From an uncultured Eubacteriales bacterium (GTDB taxonomy: Bacteria; Bacillota; Clostridia; Oscillospirales; CAG-272): 64,000 nt of DNA. The notes beneath the pieces are model-generated. The model was not told where the DNA came from and searched no databases. It saw only the letters and a program-made list of their open reading frames with translations. Shown here in pieces: positions 61,122 through 64,000 of this stretch (position 1 is its first letter; every line of letters starts with the position of its first letter). The position numbers and the translations under genes were made by a program. The stretch lies in contig CAJLCI010000006.1 in the NCBI GenBank assembly GCA_905205065.1, positions 1-64,000 of the forward strand, given 5' to 3'.

Positions 61122-62774
61122 TTAATTAATTTTAAAAAGTCTCATCCTCTGCATAACCTCAAAAATCTTGTCTCCCTTCGGAAGCATACGTATATCGTCC
61201 TCCTCTATACCGTGAATCAGGAAAAGAACAATAAAATACACAACGGCGGTAATCAAAATTGCGGCAACCGTCGCAACCTTTGACGGCAGAAACGAGTTCA
61301 TTCCCACAAGCGCGGCAAACGAGGCTCCCGCGCCTGCAACAGATGCTATCAGCGGTTTCCAAAACGTACGAAACACCGCAGGCTTAACATCCGCGTATTT
61401 AGCCATAAAATATATGTTAAAGGAAGTCGCAATCATATAACAAACGACTGTAGAAATCGGCGCCCCGTAAATCCCTATCTGAGGAATACCTATCAAAACA
61501 AATCCAAGAATCAGTTTAGCAACAGAGCCGGCCACCAAAGATATGATCGGAAGCTTTTGCTTTCCGTGCGCCTGCAATACGGCATTCGAGATTGAAAGGA
61601 CACAAATGAAAAATATCGAAATTGATAAAATGGACAGCTTCGGAGCCGCAAGCTCCGCACTGCTTTCCGACTTAAATATAAGCTTGAGAATCGGTTCAGA
61701 AAATACACACACACCGACGGTGCAGGGTATAGCAATCATCGCAGTCACCTTAAGCGACCGTTTGCATATCTGCACCGACCGCTTTCTGTCGCCTATTGTA
61801 AGCGTCCCCTTTAAAAGAGGAATAAGAGAATAAGAAATAGGATATATAAGCGCAGGCGGAAGGTCGGCAACCGGTACCGCAAAACCGGTGTAATTTCCGT
61901 AAAGCGCATTTGCGATATCCTGAGTATATCCGATGGACATCAGGCGCCAGTTAATAATCATATCGTCAACCATTGTTGTCAGGCTCATGATAGACGCGCT
62001 TATAGTAATCGGAATTGCTATGTAAAGAATTCTCTTTACTATACTCCGGACAGAACTGCGCGATTCATTTGAAAGCTTTGTTCCGTTTGATTCAAACTCA
62101 GCGCAATACATATCCTCATTAAAGCGGAGCTTAGAAATCATAAGAAAAAGCATTCCGAAGGCTGTTCCTATAGTAAGACCGGAAATTGCAAAAGCGGCAA
62201 CAACCGGAAGCCCGTATCCCTGCCTCATCGCATAATTGGCAAAAAGAACGCCGATTATCAGTTTCCCGGCGGATTCCATAACCTGCGATACCGCCGTCGG
62301 TCTCATCTCCTGAAATCCCTGAAAATAACCGCGCATAGCGCTTGCAACGCAGACGAAAAACAGCGTCGGAGCTATAACAATAATAGAAATATAAGAACCT
62401 TCGACTCCGTTCATAAATGCAAACGCTTTTGAAAAGACTATCATCAGAAGTGTTCCGACCGCGCCTACAATCAGAAATAAAGACATTGTTACTTTATAAA
62501 TTTTGTTTATTTCTTTTTTATTTCCGCTGAAGCGCGCCTCCGACACAAGCATTGAGACCGCAAGCGGAAGTCCCCCGGTAGAAATCATATAAAACCAGGT
62601 ATATATGTGATATGCCGAGGTAAAATAAGCCATTCCGGAATCTCCGAGCAGATTTCCAATCGGAATTCGGAAGAAAAGACCGAGAACCTTATTCAGGATA
62701 TTGGTGAATGTAAGCACCACAACTCCTGAAAAAAACAGGTTTTTATTGTTTTTTATTTTTGAAGTAACCGCCAC
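61122..62774 (-). CDS. SpoVB/YabM-type lipid flippase (MATE/MOP superfamily)
   Basis: 550 residues with about 14 membrane helices. The start LFFSGVVVLTFTNILNKVLG with FRIPIGNLLGDSGMAYFTSA matches polysaccharide-biosynthesis/SpoVB proteins, followed by YMISTGGLPLAVSMLVSEAR and YFQGFQEMRPTAVSQVMES. Members flip lipid-linked peptidoglycan or polysaccharide precursors; SpoVB serves the spore cortex. Position directly before mazG corresponds to yabM before yabN in Bacillus, so YabM-like is the best label. Its start lies 32 bp inside the upstream amidohydrolase gene, indicating coupling. Confidence 0.9.
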   Translation of the reverse strand: MAVTSKIKNNKNLFFSGVVVLTFTNILNKVLGLFFRIPIGNLLGDSGMAYFTSAYHIYTWFYMISTGGLPLAVSMLVSEARFSGNKKEINKIYKVTMSLFLIVGAVGTLLMIVFSKAFAFMNGVEGSYISIIVIAPTLFFVCVASAMRGYFQGFQEMRPTAVSQVMESAGKLIIGVLFANYAMRQGYGLPVVAAFAISGLTIGTAFGMLFLMISKLRFNEDMYCAEFESNGTKLSNESRSSVRSIVKRILYIAIPITISASIMSLTTMVDDMIINWRLMSIGYTQDIANALYGNYTGFAVPVADLPPALIYPISYSLIPLLKGTLTIGDRKRSVQICKRSLKVTAMIAIPCTVGVCVFSEPILKLIFKSESSAELAAPKLSILSISIFFICVLSISNAVLQAHGKQKLPIISLVAGSVAKLILGFVLIGIPQIGIYGAPISTVVCYMIATSFNIYFMAKYADVKPAVFRTFWKPLIASVAGAGASFAALVGMNSFLPSKVATVAAILITAVVYFIVLFLIHGIEEDDIRMLPKGDKIFEVMQRMRLFKIN

Positions 62775-64000
62775 ATTCGTTCCTCATATCATATTTAAGT
62801 TTTTCTTCATCAATTGTAGTAAACTCTCCGTTTTCATAGAGAATACTGCCGTCAATCATTGTCAGCACTACGTTATCGGCGCATGCGCTGTAAACTGCCG
62901 TATGGCGCAAATCATAACAAGGAATATTGTTTAGCGTATCAAGATCGACTAAAATCAAATCCGCGCAGCATCCGACGGAAAGAGCGCCGCATTTTTCTCG
63001 CCGCTGAGCCGCCGCTCCGCTGACCGTCGCGGCTTCAATCAAATGGCACGCTTTAATTCCCGACGGATCTCTGCTGATACCCTTTTGAAGAATCGCTCCG
63101 ATATGCATCTCCTTAAAAATGTTAAGAGTATTGTTCGAAGCGGCTCCGTCGGTACCAAGCGCAACACGTACCCCTTTTTCAAGAAGCTTTTTCATCGGCA
63201 TAACTCCGCTTCCAAGCTTTAGATTGCTGACGGGATTATAAACTGCCGTTACATGTTTATCCGCCATGAGATCAATATCAGCATCATCAACCCAGACGCA
63301 GTGAGCGGCGTTTACAGGAACATCAAAGCATCCGCAGTCAGCAAAAAAGCGGGCGGGAGTTTTTCCGTGTCTTTTGATACATTCTATATGCTCGTTTTCT
63401 GTTTCCGACAAATGGATGTGAAATCCGGCATTTTTTTCAGCGGCATACTCCGCCACAGCACGGCAGGCTTTTTCCACATTAGTATATTCAGCGTGTATAG
63501 CCATATCTATTTTTATTCTTCCGTCCGAGCTGTTATTCCATCTTTCATAAAGAGATTTTGCTTCCGCAAAACGAACGTCGGCGTTCATATCTATATTTTC
63601 GTCAAAAGAAGTAACAGCACGGCTTAAATTCGCCTTAATTCCTGTTTCGGAGACAGCTCTCGCTGTTTCGTCACAGAAGAAATACATATCGGAAAAAGAT
63701 ACTATACCTCCGCGAAGCATTTCGGCGACAGCAAATTTAGACGCAGTATATACCGCGTGATCCGTCAGCAAATCCTCGGCCGGAAAAATACGGTCGTTAA
63801 GCCATTCCATCAGGGGCATATCCTCTCCGTACCCTCTGAAAAGAGTCATTGCGGCATGCGTATGACAATTGTAAAGCCCCGGCATGAGCAATTTATTTTT
63901 GCAGTTTATCACACGGTCATATTCTTCGTTACAGGCTTCTTTTCCTATATACGAAATATACTTTCCGTCGGTGACTACGTTTGCTGTCCCCAAATCAATA
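62743..64000 (-). CDS. Amidohydrolase (MtaD/SAH deaminase-like), 5' end outside window
   Basis: 416 residues are visible and the frame is still open at the window edge, so the N-terminus is missing by perhaps 15-20 residues. Metal-dependent TIM-barrel hydrolase: LLMPGLYNCHTHAAMTLFRG holds the HxH metal site, HAEYTN and FHIHLSETENEH give the other His ligands, NAAHCVWVDDADI and ALGTDGAASNNTLNIF (metal Asp) follow. This is the pattern of 5-methylthioadenosine/S-adenosylhomocysteine deaminases and related guanine/chlorohydrolase-type enzymes. It probably deaminates purine nucleosides, with exact substrate open. It overlaps the flippase gene by 32 bp. Confidence 0.88.
   Translation of the reverse strand, partial: IDLGTANVVTDGKYISYIGKEACNEEYDRVINCKNKLLMPGLYNCHTHAAMTLFRGYGEDMPLMEWLNDRIFPAEDLLTDHAVYTASKFAVAEMLRGGIVSFSDMYFFCDETARAVSETGIKANLSRAVTSFDENIDMNADVRFAEAKSLYERWNNSSDGRIKIDMAIHAEYTNVEKACRAVAEYAAEKNAGFHIHLSETENEHIECIKRHGKTPARFFADCGCFDVPVNAAHCVWVDDADIDLMADKHVTAVYNPVSNLKLGSGVMPMKKLLEKGVRVALGTDGAASNNTLNIFKEMHIGAILQKGISRDPSGIKACHLIEAATVSGAAAQRREKCGALSVGCCADLILVDLDTLNNIPCYDLRHTAVYSACADNVVLTMIDGSILYENGEFTTIDEEKLKYDMRNECGGYFKNKKQ

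Overview
The window is a metagenome-style contig from a spore-forming, AT-leaning Bacillota, most likely class Clostridia. The evidence is a yabM-yabN-yabO-yabP-yabQ-divIC sporulation/division cluster, a T-box in front of pheST, a CIRCE element in front of groESL, an ANTAR/glutamine synthetase pair, and strong AGGAGG-type ribosome binding sites throughout. Bases 1-32 match the Illumina TruSeq read-1 adapter, so the left end is a sequencing artefact. The biological sequence begins inside a SIS-domain gene, and the right end stops inside an amidohydrolase gene.

Layout. 33-8814 (+): partial sugar-phosphate isomerase-like gene, PRPP synthetase, Gfo/Idh/MocA oxidoreductase, mutS2, rhaB, rhaA. 8955-10537: an Fe-S aldo/keto reductase bracketed by two related long palindromes. 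10597-14188 (-): a Crp/Fnr regulator, a lipoprotein substrate-binding protein and a fused permease-ATPase, which together make a compact nitrate/sulfonate/taurine-type ABC importer. 14584-18425 (+): T-box, pheS, pheT. 18426-23640: an accessory scar with a type I restriction-modification locus reduced to its hsdM 5' end and hsdR 3' end, invaded by large serine recombinases. 24018-27671: pth and ppdK. 27905-34967 (-): a type III restriction-modification operon with an extra gene between res and mod, plus a DUF234-type ATPase. 34968-36352: a gene-poor decayed stretch. 36353-40158 (+): alpha/beta hydrolase, P-loop kinase, then a DUF1538 membrane protein with a tandem PII-like partner. 40239-45027 (-): PAP2 phosphatase and DUF368 (undecaprenyl-phosphate translocase family) behind a decayed membrane gene, then a two-component system. 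45251-48311: DtxR/MntR regulator, membrane-anchored unknown, radical SAM protein, RlmA-like methyltransferase. 48392-50743: ANTAR regulator, short glutamine synthetase, tRNA-Arg. 51335-54968: XRE membrane regulator and groESL. 55215-64000 (-): serine hydrolase, divIC, yabQ, yabP, yabO, an unknown exported protein, HU, mazG, a SpoVB-type flippase and an amidohydrolase.

Common thread. Several intergenic regions carry short-period tandem arrays of 12, 16 or 17 bp, two of which share a TTTACAGCCGAACGTC-like core in opposite orientations. They look like one genome-specific minisatellite family and are the most unusual non-coding signal here. The best candidates for uncharacterised protein systems are the DUF1538/tandem-PII pair and the extra gene inside the type III restriction operon.
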